From an uncultured Clostridia bacterium (GTDB lineage Bacteria; Bacillota; Clostridia; Peptostreptococcales; Anaerovoracaceae): DNA of 26,414 bases. The notes below the pieces were generated by a model. It had not been told where the DNA came from. It made no database searches and was given only the letters and a program-made list of their open reading frames with translations. The DNA lies in assembly GCA_934234035.1 (NCBI GenBank), contig CAKQHH010000023.1, positions 1 to 26,414 of the forward strand, given 5' to 3'. Numbering within the stretch: the stretch's first letter is position 1; every line of letters begins with the position of its first letter. Shown piece by piece: positions 1 through 7,635 of the stretch. The translations under genes were made by a program, and so were the position numbers.

Positions 1-227
1 GCCCCCCTACCAGAATTTACTTTTGCAAATGCGGAAAGTTTTTGGCTGAACTGGAACTTACTTTTTCAATTCACCAAAATTGTCAAATTAGCGTGAAGTC
101 GACCGAAAATTCTAGGCATATTTAATTTACTTTGTGAAAATAATTCTAATTGCCAGAACCGCCTAACGGAACAATCTGATGGATCCTCCCACCATTCCAT
201 TCAACCTATAAGCGTGCCTTTGATGCC
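1..227. other. Non-coding left edge, AT-rich
   Basis: No convincing gene is seen. A plus-strand frame is open from the window edge to a TGA at 94-96 (about 31 codons), but it has no visible start and I do not recognise it. Three similar stretches occur, AATTTACTTTT (near 14), AACTTACTTTT (near 55) and AATTTACTTTG (near 123), so this may be part of a degenerate dispersed repeat. No strong terminator is visible downstream of the aminotransferase stop (228-230); only weak stems are present near 180-200. Confidence 0.4.
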
Positions 228-1463
228 TTACGCTTCCAACGCTTCCAGAATCATCTTCGGCAGCTTGCGGCACTTCGCTTCGGAAATGGAGGCGATGGAC
301 ACCCGAACGCCCTTGGTGAACGGTACCACGAACACATCCGCTTCTTCCAGCTTCTTGCTTACCGCATCCGGATCCTCGCAAGGAACGGAGCAGAAGAATC
401 CGCCACGGAACGGAACCATCTTCAGTCCCACCTTTGCCGCTTCTTCCTCGAAAGCGTGGCCTCTGCTGAGGAGCATGTTCCGGAATCCGGCTCTCTCCTC
501 GTCCACCTTGGCCAGGAGTTCCGGATCGTTGTAAATCTTTGCGATGACTTCCTGCGGTCCTCTCGGGCAGTTGGACCAGCTTGCCCGTGCGGAGAAGGAC
601 AGTACCCGAACGAATTCGTCCCGAACTTCCTCGGTCTTTGCCAGGCAGATGGTTGCCGCGCAGCGGCATCCGTAGAAGGTAAAGGTTTTGGATGCGCTGT
701 ATGCCAGCATCGGCAGGATGTTGCTGTTCAGCTCCTCCAGCTTTGGCAGGAAGGAACGAACTTCTTTCTCGTCACCGGCGAAATCGATGTATGCCACGTC
801 CGCAACCAGTGCCACCTTCTTGGCTGGGTCGGTGCTGTTCAGCACGCGAATCACGCCGTCCCAGTCTTCGTCGGACAGGGAATATCCCGTCGGGTTGTTG
901 GCCGGGGTGTTGATGATGATTACCAGGCGATCCTGAATCCGCAGCAGTTTATTTACCTTGTATTCGAAATCTTCCAGATTGAAGTTGCCTTCTGCATCGA
1001 ACATGTCGAAGGTCTCTTCGTCCCGGCCCATCTCCATGGCGATGTTCTTGTACGTGGTCCAGTGCCAGTCGTGGGTCAGGAACTTATCGCCCGGGCAGGA
1101 ATAGTTGGCAATGGCATTTCTCAGGGAACCGGTACCGCCCGGCGATGCCACAACGCCCACATAACCCTTCGGCTGATAGTCGCCCAGAGCTGCTTTTACG
1201 ATGGCCTCCTTAAATGCCGGCGTTCCGGCAATCGGTGCATACTCCGCGTACTCCGCCGGGGTGAGGGCTTTCACCGCTTCGTCCACCGAGGAGAGCACGA
1301 TCAGCTTGCCTTCGTCGTCCAGCAGGGCACCGATGGTGGCGTTGATTACGTTCTCCTTGCCCTTTGCGGCGATGGCCGCCTTCGCTCTTCCGCTGATTCC
1401 GAAGATTTTATCCTCCTTCGGAACCGTTCTTCCGTTGTACGCTGCAAAACTCGTGTCTGCCAT
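228..1463 (-). CDS. Class I PLP-dependent aminotransferase (aspartate/aromatic type), internal start
   Basis: A 411-residue fold-type I aminotransferase, expected to be a cytosolic enzyme moving an amino group between an amino acid and a 2-oxo acid. The internal ATG at 1461-1463 is preceded by GGGAG at a 7-nt spacing, a good site for independent translation. Numbered from this ATG, the substrate/PLP motif NNPTG is at 189-193, Asp222 and Tyr225 fit the residues that contact the PLP pyridine ring, and SASK places the Schiff-base lysine at 259. A late VRVSIAS segment supplies the arginine expected to bind the substrate carboxylate. The SNCPRGPQEV stretch recalls aspartate/tyrosine aminotransferases, but the substrate cannot be fixed from sequence. 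It is in the same frame as trmB with no stop between them. Confidence 0.82.
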   Translation of the reverse strand: MADTSFAAYNGRTVPKEDKIFGISGRAKAAIAAKGKENVINATIGALLDDEGKLIVLSSVDEAVKALTPAEYAEYAPIAGTPAFKEAIVKAALGDYQPKGYVGVVASPGGTGSLRNAIANYSCPGDKFLTHDWHWTTYKNIAMEMGRDEETFDMFDAEGNFNLEDFEYKVNKLLRIQDRLVIIINTPANNPTGYSLSDEDWDGVIRVLNSTDPAKKVALVADVAYIDFAGDEKEVRSFLPKLEELNSNILPMLAYSASKTFTFYGCRCAATICLAKTEEVRDEFVRVLSFSARASWSNCPRGPQEVIAKIYNDPELLAKVDEERAGFRNMLLSRGHAFEEEAAKVGLKMVPFRGGFFCSVPCEDPDAVSKKLEEADVFVVPFTKGVRVSIASISEAKCRKLPKMILEALEA

Positions 1464-2123
1464 TTTCTTTCTCCCTTCTCTTCTTCCGAATTTTACCCTT
1501 TTAATATTTTCACCCAGAGTGCTGAATTTGGCTTCGTACTCTGTCATGATGTTATCTTCGTTGTATTCGCAGTGGTGCAGGTCCCGGGTCAGCTCGTGAA
1601 TCTTCATGTCGTTGGCCAGAATCTCCTGAATGGTGAACTCAAAGAGCCCGGTATTGTCGGTTTTGAACGTCACGATGCCGTCGTCCTTCAGGATCCGCTC
1701 GTACTGCACCAGTTTGGACCGATGGGTCAGCCGCTTCTTCGCACTGTAATTCTTCGGCAGCGGATCGCTGAAATTCAGATAGATGCCGTCCACTTCCTCG
1801 TCCCGGAACCAGTCCGTGAGATCCACGATGAAATCCGGCACAAACACCACGTTGGTCAGCCCCTTCTCCCGAATTTTCTCCATAGCCCGAAGGAGCACGC
1901 TGCGGTTGCCTTCCACCGCGATGTAGAAATTCTCCGGATGCCGCTCCGCCATCTCCGAAATGAACTTGCCCTTTCCGCAGCCCACTTCCAGATACAGCCC
2001 GGTGCATCCCGCTTTCCGCACCCGTTCCTGCCAGTTTCCCTTGCACGCCTCCGGATGGTACACCAGAAACGCCTCATACTTTGCATACTTCTCTTCCAGA
2101 TTTTTAACTTTTCTCTGTCTCAC
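228..2123 (-). CDS. trmB: TrmB tRNA (guanine46-N7)-methyltransferase joined in frame to a PLP aminotransferase
   Basis: One uninterrupted 631-codon frame starts at a GTG (2121-2123) preceded by GAGAGAGA. Residues 1-220 are TrmB, which methylates N7 of G46 in the tRNA variable loop using SAM. Visible are the SAM motif LEVGCGKGKF (45-54), the family motif FSDPLPK (118-124, usually DPWPK, so Trp is replaced by Leu), KTDNTGLF (154-161) and the C-terminal pattern TEYEAKFSTLGENI (194-207). The normal TrmB length is about 210-240 residues, so the domain is complete, but no stop codon follows. The frame runs into an aminotransferase whose own ATG is codon 221 (1461-1463) and has a strong ribosome-binding site. 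Either a bifunctional fusion is made, or the second protein is mostly translated separately, or both. It follows ecfT with a 54-bp gap. Confidence 0.85.
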   Translation of the reverse strand: MRQRKVKNLEEKYAKYEAFLVYHPEACKGNWQERVRKAGCTGLYLEVGCGKGKFISEMAERHPENFYIAVEGNRSVLLRAMEKIREKGLTNVVFVPDFIVDLTDWFRDEEVDGIYLNFSDPLPKNYSAKKRLTHRSKLVQYERILKDDGIVTFKTDNTGLFEFTIQEILANDMKIHELTRDLHHCEYNEDNIMTEYEAKFSTLGENIKRVKFGRREGRKKMADTSFAAYNGRTVPKEDKIFGISGRAKAAIAAKGKENVINATIGALLDDEGKLIVLSSVDEAVKALTPAEYAEYAPIAGTPAFKEAIVKAALGDYQPKGYVGVVASPGGTGSLRNAIANYSCPGDKFLTHDWHWTTYKNIAMEMGRDEETFDMFDAEGNFNLEDFEYKVNKLLRIQDRLVIIINTPANNPTGYSLSDEDWDGVIRVLNSTDPAKKVALVADVAYIDFAGDEKEVRSFLPKLEELNSNILPMLAYSASKTFTFYGCRCAATICLAKTEEVRDEFVRVLSFSARASWSNCPRGPQEVIAKIYNDPELLAKVDEERAGFRNMLLSRGHAFEEEAAKVGLKMVPFRGGFFCSVPCEDPDAVSKKLEEADVFVVPFTKGVRVSIASISEAKCRKLPKMILEALEA

Positions 2124-2139
2124 GCCGTTCTCTCTCTAT

Positions 2140-2167
2140 TCTATAATTTAAATTTTAATAAAAACAA
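2140..2167 (-). promoter_or_regulatory. Possible weak promoter upstream of trmB
   Basis: In the AT-rich 54-bp gap after ecfT, the minus strand reads TTGTTT (2162-2167), a 16-bp spacer, then TATAGA (2140-2145). The match is imperfect and AT-rich DNA gives such matches by chance. The gene may simply be co-transcribed with the ecf genes. Confidence 0.3.
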
Positions 2168-2177
2168 TAACATTTCT

Positions 2178-2984
2178 CTAAGGCAGCGGCATCCACCGGG
2201 ACGCAATCACGATTCCCAGAAAGACCGCCAGCAAAACTCCGGCCACCCCGTCTCTTCGACTAAAAACAATTTCCTTCATGCGGGTGCGTCCGACACCCCC
2301 ATGGTAGCAGCGCGCCTCCATGGCCAGCGCCAAATCCTGCGCAATCCGAAAGGATCCCACGAACAGGGGAATCAGAATCGGAATCATGTTCTTCACCCGC
2401 TGCATCAGATTGCCGGATTCGAAATCGGCACCCCGGGCCTGCTGGGCCTTCATGATTTTGTCCGTCTCCTCCAGAAGTGTGGGGATAAAACGCAGTGCGA
2501 TGCTCATCATCAGCGCAATCTCGTGGCTGGGAAGCCCCAATCGGTTGAAGGGTTTCAGCAGCTTCTCCAGTCCGTCGGTGAGCTCCATGGGTTTGGTGGT
2601 CAAGGTCAGCATGGAGGTGCCGATAATCAGAAGAATCAGCCGCAGCGCCATAAAGCAGGACCGGTACAGCCCCTCATAGGTAATGGTGAGGAATTTCCAG
2701 TGCCACAGCACCGTTCCGTCGAACATGAACAGGTTCAGCACAAAGGTCAGCAGGATGATAAAGACCACCGCCTTCAATCCCTTGAAAATAAACCGCACCG
2801 GCACCTTCGAGATGCCGATGAGAATCCCCAGCGCCAGAATCACCAGGCCGAATCCCGCAAAGGAATTCACCAGAAAAACCTCTATTATATACAGCAGGGT
2901 TCCCAGAATTTTCGTTCGGGCATCCAGCCGGTGAATCACCGACTGTTCCGGATAATATTGTCCCAATGTGATATCCCGAATCAT
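2178..2984 (-). CDS. ecfT: ECF transporter transmembrane (T) component
   Basis: A 268-residue integral membrane protein, the scaffold coupling the EcfA1/EcfA2 ATPases to interchangeable vitamin- or metal-binding S components. Hydrophobic segments lie at about 28-58, 68-90, 105-130 and 198-213, with another at the C-terminus. The coupling region has the two characteristic arginine motifs: QQARGADF (181-188) and EARCYHGG (223-230), which dock in the ATPase grooves. The start ATG (2982-2984) overlaps the ecfA2 stop in an ATGA arrangement, so translation is coupled. No S-component gene lies in the window, which fits a shared (group II) ECF module serving several distant S components. Family assignment is secure; the transported substrates are unknown. 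Confidence 0.95.
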   Translation of the reverse strand: MIRDITLGQYYPEQSVIHRLDARTKILGTLLYIIEVFLVNSFAGFGLVILALGILIGISKVPVRFIFKGLKAVVFIILLTFVLNLFMFDGTVLWHWKFLTITYEGLYRSCFMALRLILLIIGTSMLTLTTKPMELTDGLEKLLKPFNRLGLPSHEIALMMSIALRFIPTLLEETDKIMKAQQARGADFESGNLMQRVKNMIPILIPLFVGSFRIAQDLALAMEARCYHGGVGRTRMKEIVFSRRDGVAGVLLAVFLGIVIASRWMPLP

Positions 2985-3841
2985 CGCTTCCTGCTTTCCA
3001 GATACCGGCAGATTTCCTTCGCCGCATCTTCAATACTCAGCGGCGCCGCATCGATTCCCGGCAGCCGCTCCTTTAATCGTTCCATAAATTCCATGGCCGG
3101 GGGCTGCCCCAGTCCCATTTCCCGAAGCTGCTTCCCCCGGGCGAACACCTCTGCCGGCGTTCCGTTCATCACCAGCCGGCCCCGGTTCATCACCAGCACC
3201 CGGTCCGCCAGCTCCGCAATATCTCCCATGTTGTGGGAAACCAGCAGGATGGTCATGTCCTCCTGCCCATGGATTCTTCGAATCAGATCCAGGACATCCC
3301 GATGGGCGGAGGGATCCAGCCCGGCGGTGGGTTCGTCCAAAATCAGGATTTCCGGCTTCATGGCCAGCACGCCGGCAATGGCCACCCGCCGCTTCTGCCC
3401 TCCGGACAGTTCAAACGGCGACCGTTCTTTGACTTCTTCATAGTCCAGTCCCGTCAGTCGGATGGAGTCCGCCACCACCCGTTCCAGTTCTTCGCCGGTT
3501 ATGCCCACCTGCTTCGGGCCGAAGGCCACGTCCTTGGCCACCGTTTCCTCGAACAGCTGGTATTCCGGATACTGAAACACCAACCCCACCTTCCGGCGCA
3601 CTTCCGTCATCTTGGTGGACGGATCGGTGATGCACACCTCCCCCACCGTGATTTTACCGGAGTCGGGACGGAGCAGCCCGTTCAGCTGCTGCACCAAAGT
3701 GGATTTCCCGGAGCCGGTGTGACCGATGATCGCCGCGAATTCCCCCGGTTCCAGCCGGAAGGACACGTCCTCCAGCGCCCGCGTCTCGTTGGGCATTCCC
3801 TTCGAATATGTATATGTAAGATTCTCTACTGTAATTGACAT
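2981..3841 (-). CDS. ecfA2: ECF transporter ATP-binding protein EcfA2
   Basis: A 286-residue ABC ATPase that pairs with EcfA1 to drive uptake through EcfT. Visible are Walker A GHTGSGKST (40-48), a Q-loop near VFQYPEYQLF (88-97), the signature LSGGQ (145-149), Walker B ILILDE (165-170) followed by PTAGLDP, and a switch histidine in VSHNMGD. The EPTAGLDP form and the gene order A1-A2-T support EcfA2 rather than EcfA1. The start ATG (3839-3841) overlaps the end of ecfA1 by 16 bp and the stop overlaps the ecfT start by 4 bp, so the three genes form a tight translationally coupled unit. Confidence 0.95.
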   Translation of the reverse strand: MSITVENLTYTYSKGMPNETRALEDVSFRLEPGEFAAIIGHTGSGKSTLVQQLNGLLRPDSGKITVGEVCITDPSTKMTEVRRKVGLVFQYPEYQLFEETVAKDVAFGPKQVGITGEELERVVADSIRLTGLDYEEVKERSPFELSGGQKRRVAIAGVLAMKPEILILDEPTAGLDPSAHRDVLDLIRRIHGQEDMTILLVSHNMGDIAELADRVLVMNRGRLVMNGTPAEVFARGKQLREMGLGQPPAMEFMERLKERLPGIDAAPLSIEDAAKEICRYLESRKR

Positions 3842-4674
3842 ATGGCCTCAATCAATTCCTCTTCGGTCTGCACCGAAGCGTCCACCGGCAATCCCAGCCG
3901 GACCAATTCTTCCCGCAGCGCAATGATGGCCGGCATTTCCAGTCCGGCACGCTGAATTCTCTCCCAATCTGCAAAAAAATCTCTCGGCGGCATATCGTCG
4001 GTAATCCGGCCGTTCTTCATGACAATCAGCCGGTCCGCCTGCATCGCCTCTTCCATAAAATGAGTGATGAGGATCACCGTGATTCCCGCTTCGTGCAGGC
4101 GATGAATGATGTCCATCACCTGATGGCGCCCTTTGGGATCCAGCATGGCAGTGGGTTCATCGAACACGATGCACTTGGGCCGCATGGCGATGGCTCCCGC
4201 AATGGCGATGCGCTGCTTCTGTCCGCCGGACAGCATGTGAGGCGCTTTCAGCCGCTGCTCGTACATGCCTACCGCTTGAAGGGCTTCATCCACTCGCCGG
4301 CGAATCTCCGCCGGGTCCACGCCCAAATTCTCCGGGCCGAAGGCTACGTCGTCCTCCACCACGGAGGACACGATCTGATTGTCCGGATTCTGGAAAACCA
4401 TTCCAACCGTGCTTCGGATATCCCAGATATGCTCGTCTTCCCGGGTATTCATTCCTTCAATCCACACCTCTCCTTCGGTGGGAAGGAGCAGGCCGTTTAA
4501 ATGCTTCGCCAAGGTGGACTTTCCGGAGCCGTTCATTCCCAGAACCGCTGCGAATTCACCGGGCTGCACCTCAAAATTCACCCCGTCCACAGCGCGAAAG
4601 GACGTCGCCGTTCCTTCCGGGGATACTTTTCGATATTCAAATGTCAGGTTCTCCACCCGGATGATCGGTTCCAT
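3826..4674 (-). CDS. ecfA1: ECF transporter ATP-binding protein EcfA1
   Basis: A 282-residue ABC ATPase, first gene of the ECF module. The start was set at the ATG at 4672-4674 because GAGGAGGAAAT lies directly upstream; an in-frame ATG 9 codons earlier (4699-4701) has no such site and overlaps the -10 of the proximal promoter. Visible are Walker A GMNGSGKST (46-54), a Q-loop at VFQNPDNQ (93-100), the signature LSGGQ (148-152), Walker B CIVFDE (168-173) followed by PTAMLDP (typical of EcfA1), and a switch histidine in LITHFMEEA. It hydrolyses ATP at the cytoplasmic face with EcfA2. Two promoters and a structured leader precede it. Confidence 0.95.
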   Translation of the reverse strand: MEPIIRVENLTFEYRKVSPEGTATSFRAVDGVNFEVQPGEFAAVLGMNGSGKSTLAKHLNGLLLPTEGEVWIEGMNTREDEHIWDIRSTVGMVFQNPDNQIVSSVVEDDVAFGPENLGVDPAEIRRRVDEALQAVGMYEQRLKAPHMLSGGQKQRIAIAGAIAMRPKCIVFDEPTAMLDPKGRHQVMDIIHRLHEAGITVILITHFMEEAMQADRLIVMKNGRITDDMPPRDFFADWERIQRAGLEMPAIIALREELVRLGLPVDASVQTEEELIEAICQLQ

Positions 4675-4699
4675 ATTTCCTCCTCGCATTAACCGGCTC

Positions 4700-4729
4700 A
4701 TTATATCACAGATAATCCGGTATGTTCAA
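4700..4729 (-). promoter_or_regulatory. Proximal ecfA1 promoter
   Basis: The minus strand reads TTGAAC (4724-4729), an 18-bp spacer, then TATAAT (4700-4705). The predicted transcript would begin about 20 nt before the ecfA1 start and include its ribosome-binding site, giving a short leaderless-structure mRNA. Confidence 0.65.
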
Positions 4730-4767
4730 GAAAGCCACGGATTCCCGACTTCCTCCGCACAACAAAG

Positions 4768-4787
4768 AGCCGGAGCAAGCTCCGACT
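4768..4787 (-). terminator. Terminator-like hairpin in the ecf leader
   Basis: An 8-bp stem with a CTTG loop (one G-T pair, otherwise complementary) lies between the distal promoter and ecfA1. On the minus strand it is followed by CTTTGTTGTG, a mediocre U-tract. It could end a transcript of about 110 nt from the distal promoter, acting as an attenuator or defining a small RNA. A second hairpin, CGGGAA paired with TTCCCG at 4821-4838, precedes it in the same leader. Confidence 0.4.
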
Positions 4788-4881
4788 CTCCGACTCTAGA
4801 TCAATTGACCTTTTTGTTTGCGGGAATCCCCTTTCCCGACTATCGATTCTATATTATCCCCTTTTACGACTCGATGGTAAT

Positions 4882-4910
4882 ATTATAATCATCCCATGAT
4901 GGGATGTCAA
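4882..4910 (-). promoter_or_regulatory. Distal ecf promoter with a palindromic operator in its spacer
   Basis: The minus strand has a perfect consensus promoter: TTGACA (4905-4910), exactly 17 bp, TATAAT (4882-4887). The spacer and the edge of the -35 box hold a perfect palindrome, 8-bp arms around one base (4890-4906, CATCCCAT then ATGGGATG). A dimeric repressor bound there would block RNA polymerase. It lies only 15 bp past the ppk stop and would give a leader of about 200 nt before ecfA1. Confidence 0.75.
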
Positions 4911-4924
4911 CAAATCTTTTGTAT

Positions 4925-6579
4925 TTAATTACAAACTTTTACCATATTTTTGATTCTTTTTATGAATGTACAATCCTTGCGGCGGGTTTCCTCCGCCAGC
5001 TTCATCTGCTCCTCCTGGCTGTTCACGCTTCCTTCACCGGTCACCGGCTCGTACTTCCGCTCCGGCAGCAGCTTCATGGCCTTCGTATTGTCGGACCACT
5101 GAAGATGGATGACTTTCCATATTTTTTCCCGAACGTCCGGGTCCAAAATCGGACATCCCACTTCCACTCTTCGGCGCGTGTTTCGCGTCATAAAATCCGC
5201 TGAGGCGATGTACATCTTTTCCGTCGAGCCCTTGCCAAAAACATAAATCCGTGAATGCTCCAGATTTCCGATGCCCATGTTCCGGAAAAACAAAGCCGCG
5301 TTCTCCCCGATTCCCGGGTCTGCCGTCATCAGAGAGAAATCCGTGTACAGCTTGGAGGTGGTTTCGTTGTAGGTTCCGGTGCCGATCTGAGTGTATCGGC
5401 GAAGGGTTCCCCGCTCATTTCGGGTGATTAGGCACAGCTTGGAGTGCACCTTGAAGTTGGCCATTCCGTACATGATGGTGCAGCCGGATTTTTCAAACTC
5501 CTTGGACCAGTCGATGTTGTTCTGCTCATCGAACCGGGCGCGCAGCTCAATCAACACCGTGACCTTCTTTCCGTTCTCCGCCGCCCGGCACAGGTATTTG
5601 ACCAGCTTGCTTTTGCCCGCCAGCCGGTAAATGGTAATCTGGATGGAGCGGACATCCGGGTCCGATGCCGCCTCTTCCAGCAGGCGCAGGAACGGCTTCA
5701 TGCTTTCGTATGGATAGGACAGCAAGCGGTCCTGCTTGCGAATCCGGTCAAACATGGATTCCTTTCCGGCCAGTTCTCCCGGAGTTTTCGGGGTGTACGG
5801 CTCAAAGAGCAGCTCTTTCTTCTGCTCCGGATTCAGCTTGTTCTCCAGACCATAGGCATATTTCATCTGTAGCGGACCGCTTGTGTAGAAGATCTGACTG
5901 TCGCTGAGGAGCAGGCGGCTTTGCAGGAACTTCAGCATTTTCGAACTCGGATGACCGGTCATCTCCAGGCGAAGGGGTGCCAGACGGCGCCGATCCTTCA
6001 GCAGCTTCTGCATGACCTTTCGGAAATCTTCGTTTTTCTCACAATCCTCATCTTCCGCGTGGATGTCCGCATTTCGGGTAATGCAAATCTGAATCTTTTC
6101 TTCCACCGTGTAGGTGTCAAAAACCACGTCCGCCAGTTCCAAAAGCAGATCTTCCATGCCGATGTACCGAACCCCCGGACCCGGAAGATACAGAATCTGC
6201 GGCAGGTCTACCGGTACCGGCAGAAAGGCAAAGTATTCCTCGCCTTTCTTTTTCCGCAGGCGCACGCAGATTTCAACGCCCTTGTTGCTGAGGTGCGGGA
6301 AGGGATGCTGTGGATCTACCAGCATCGGGGACAGCATCGGCAGGATGGATCGGTGTATTTCTTTCCCAGCGGCAGCATATCGATCAGGCTGCCCACCCGG
6401 ACCATAAAGAATTCGTCCAGATTGGAAGTGAAAATCGAAAGGAATCGGAGCCGTTCCAGCAGCGGATTGCCGGGTTCCTTTGCCTGGCGCATGCATCGCT
6501 CATTGAATTGAAGCCAGGACAGTTCCCGGTTCTGCATGTATCTTCCGCTCTCGTGATTTTCCTGTGTGCAACTTAACAT
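4925..6579 (-). pseudogene. ppk: Polyphosphate kinase, broken by two large deletions and a frame change
   Basis: PPK1 makes polyphosphate from ATP. The N-terminal part (6579 to about 6350) reads [12 protein letters not shown] and [13 protein letters not shown], then reaches a stop at 6316-6318. The rest is in another frame, resuming at RSILPMLSP and DPQHPFPHLSNK near 6345. About 95-100 residues normally found between these parts are missing. A second, in-frame loss near 5258-5268 joins FFRNMGIGNL directly to EHSRIYVF and removes about 90-100 residues, including the conserved LIVRGxC arginine segment. The phospho-histidine motif FKVHSKLCL, RRYTQIGTGTYN and LYTDFSL are retained. Total coding capacity is about 550 residues against about 700 expected. 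It follows ppx by 14 bp. It is almost certainly inactive; an assembly error would have to explain two separate deletions. Confidence 0.85.
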
Positions 6580-6593
6580 TTTACCCTATCCCC

Positions 6594-7532
6594 CTATTTC
6601 GTTGTGTCCTCGTTGTCTTCTGGTTCGTTTTTAGTCTTGTTCAGGATTTCCTCCATCAGAAAGCCTTCCCGGACGCCGTATTCCACCGTTACGATTTCTT
6701 TTACCCCGAAGACATCGGCTGCCGCATTCAGCGCCGCCATGCCCGGGAGCAAGGTGTGAATCCGTTCCGGGGCGGACCGAAGAATCAAGTCCGAGAACTG
6801 TGCCGGATTTTCTTTGTAGAATTCCAGCATTTTCTGCAAATATTTTCGGCCGTACTTCCCTTCGTTCACCGCTTCCGGATGTTTCCGCTGAAGTACCTTC
6901 ACAAAAGCTCGGCCGGCACCGCCCTCCACGCAAAGGGGAACGTGGTAGCTGCGCTTCGGCAGCCGAATTTTCTCGAAATGCTTCCGCATAGTCCGGTCGA
7001 TTTCCTTTAGCTCTTTCGGCTCCGGAATGATTTCTTTTACGTATTTCCGATACAGATTCAGAGACCCCCATGGGATGGAGGTGGACAGGAGCGCTTCGTC
7101 GTTTCGGAAGGCCACTACCTCGCTGCTTCCGCCGCCCACATCGATCATGATGCCCTCGTCCATGGAAATCTGTTGGCGCAGCCCGGCAAAACCGTAGCTC
7201 GCTTCCTGCTGTCCGCTCAGCACCTTCACCTTGTAGCCGGTTTCCTTCTCGATTTCCACCAGTACCTCTTCCGTGTTGATGATGTTCCGAAGGGGCGCCG
7301 TGGCGAACACGCCGATTTCGTCCAAACTGAACTGGTCGGTCACCGTCTTCAGTTCCAACAGGGATTCCACCGCCACCTGGATGCCTCTCTTGCGCATTTC
7401 ATGGTCTTTATTGATGTACCCGGCCAGCCCGGCGGTAATCTTTTTGTTCAGTACCCGGCGAATGGATGTTCCGTCGTATTCGAACACCACCAGCCGAATC
7501 GTATTCGATCCAATATCTATCACTCCGTACAT
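6594..7532 (-). CDS. ppx: Exopolyphosphatase / pppGpp phosphohydrolase (Ppx/GppA family)
   Basis: A 312-residue actin-like-fold phosphatase that removes terminal phosphate from polyphosphate or pppGpp. The start is the ATG at 7530-7532 with AAAGGAGAG upstream; the open frame extends 60 codons further, but that extension runs across the promoter into the repeat array and is not family-like. Visible are phosphate-binding loops DIGSNT (6-11) and DVGGGSSE (131-138), the ATAPLRN motif (78-83) and a candidate catalytic Glu110 in SGQQEA. The length fits the short, two-domain form of the family. It heads a two-gene unit with ppk, which is broken, so the remaining function would be polyphosphate or pppGpp breakdown only. 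Confidence 0.92.
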   Translation of the reverse strand: MYGVIDIGSNTIRLVVFEYDGTSIRRVLNKKITAGLAGYINKDHEMRKRGIQVAVESLLELKTVTDQFSLDEIGVFATAPLRNIINTEEVLVEIEKETGYKVKVLSGQQEASYGFAGLRQQISMDEGIMIDVGGGSSEVVAFRNDEALLSTSIPWGSLNLYRKYVKEIIPEPKELKEIDRTMRKHFEKIRLPKRSYHVPLCVEGGAGRAFVKVLQRKHPEAVNEGKYGRKYLQKMLEFYKENPAQFSDLILRSAPERIHTLLPGMAALNAAADVFGVKEIVTVEYGVREGFLMEEILNKTKNEPEDNEDTTK

Positions 7533-7572
7533 ACTTCTCTCTCCTTTTATATTAAAAGGATACGCCCGCAAT

Positions 7573-7600
7573 GTAATATTCACTATCAAATAAATGTAAA
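7573..7600 (-). promoter_or_regulatory. Probable ppx promoter
   Basis: The minus strand has TTTACA (7595-7600), a 16-bp spacer, then TATTAC (7573-7578), about 40 bp before the ppx start. It lies just outside the left end of the tandem repeat array, so the array is not in the ppx transcript. Confidence 0.5.
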
Positions 7601-7635
7601 GAAATCGTAAAAGGTGAATGGAATCGGCAGGGTAT

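Noticed and set aside
456..3443. 995-codon open frame on the plus strand
   Set aside because: It lies antisense to the aminotransferase, trmB, ecfT and ecfA2, which all have clear family motifs, and its translation resembles nothing. The same applies to long plus-strand frames at 20186-22300 and 22916-25276.
4675..4875. Known vitamin riboswitch upstream of ecfA1
   Set aside because: Hairpins are present but I recognise no conserved core of a cobalamin, TPP, FMN or folate riboswitch. Kept only as an unassigned structured leader.
6316..6400. Programmed frameshift in ppk
   Set aside because: No canonical slippery heptamer is seen, and a frameshift would not restore the roughly 100 residues missing at the junction.
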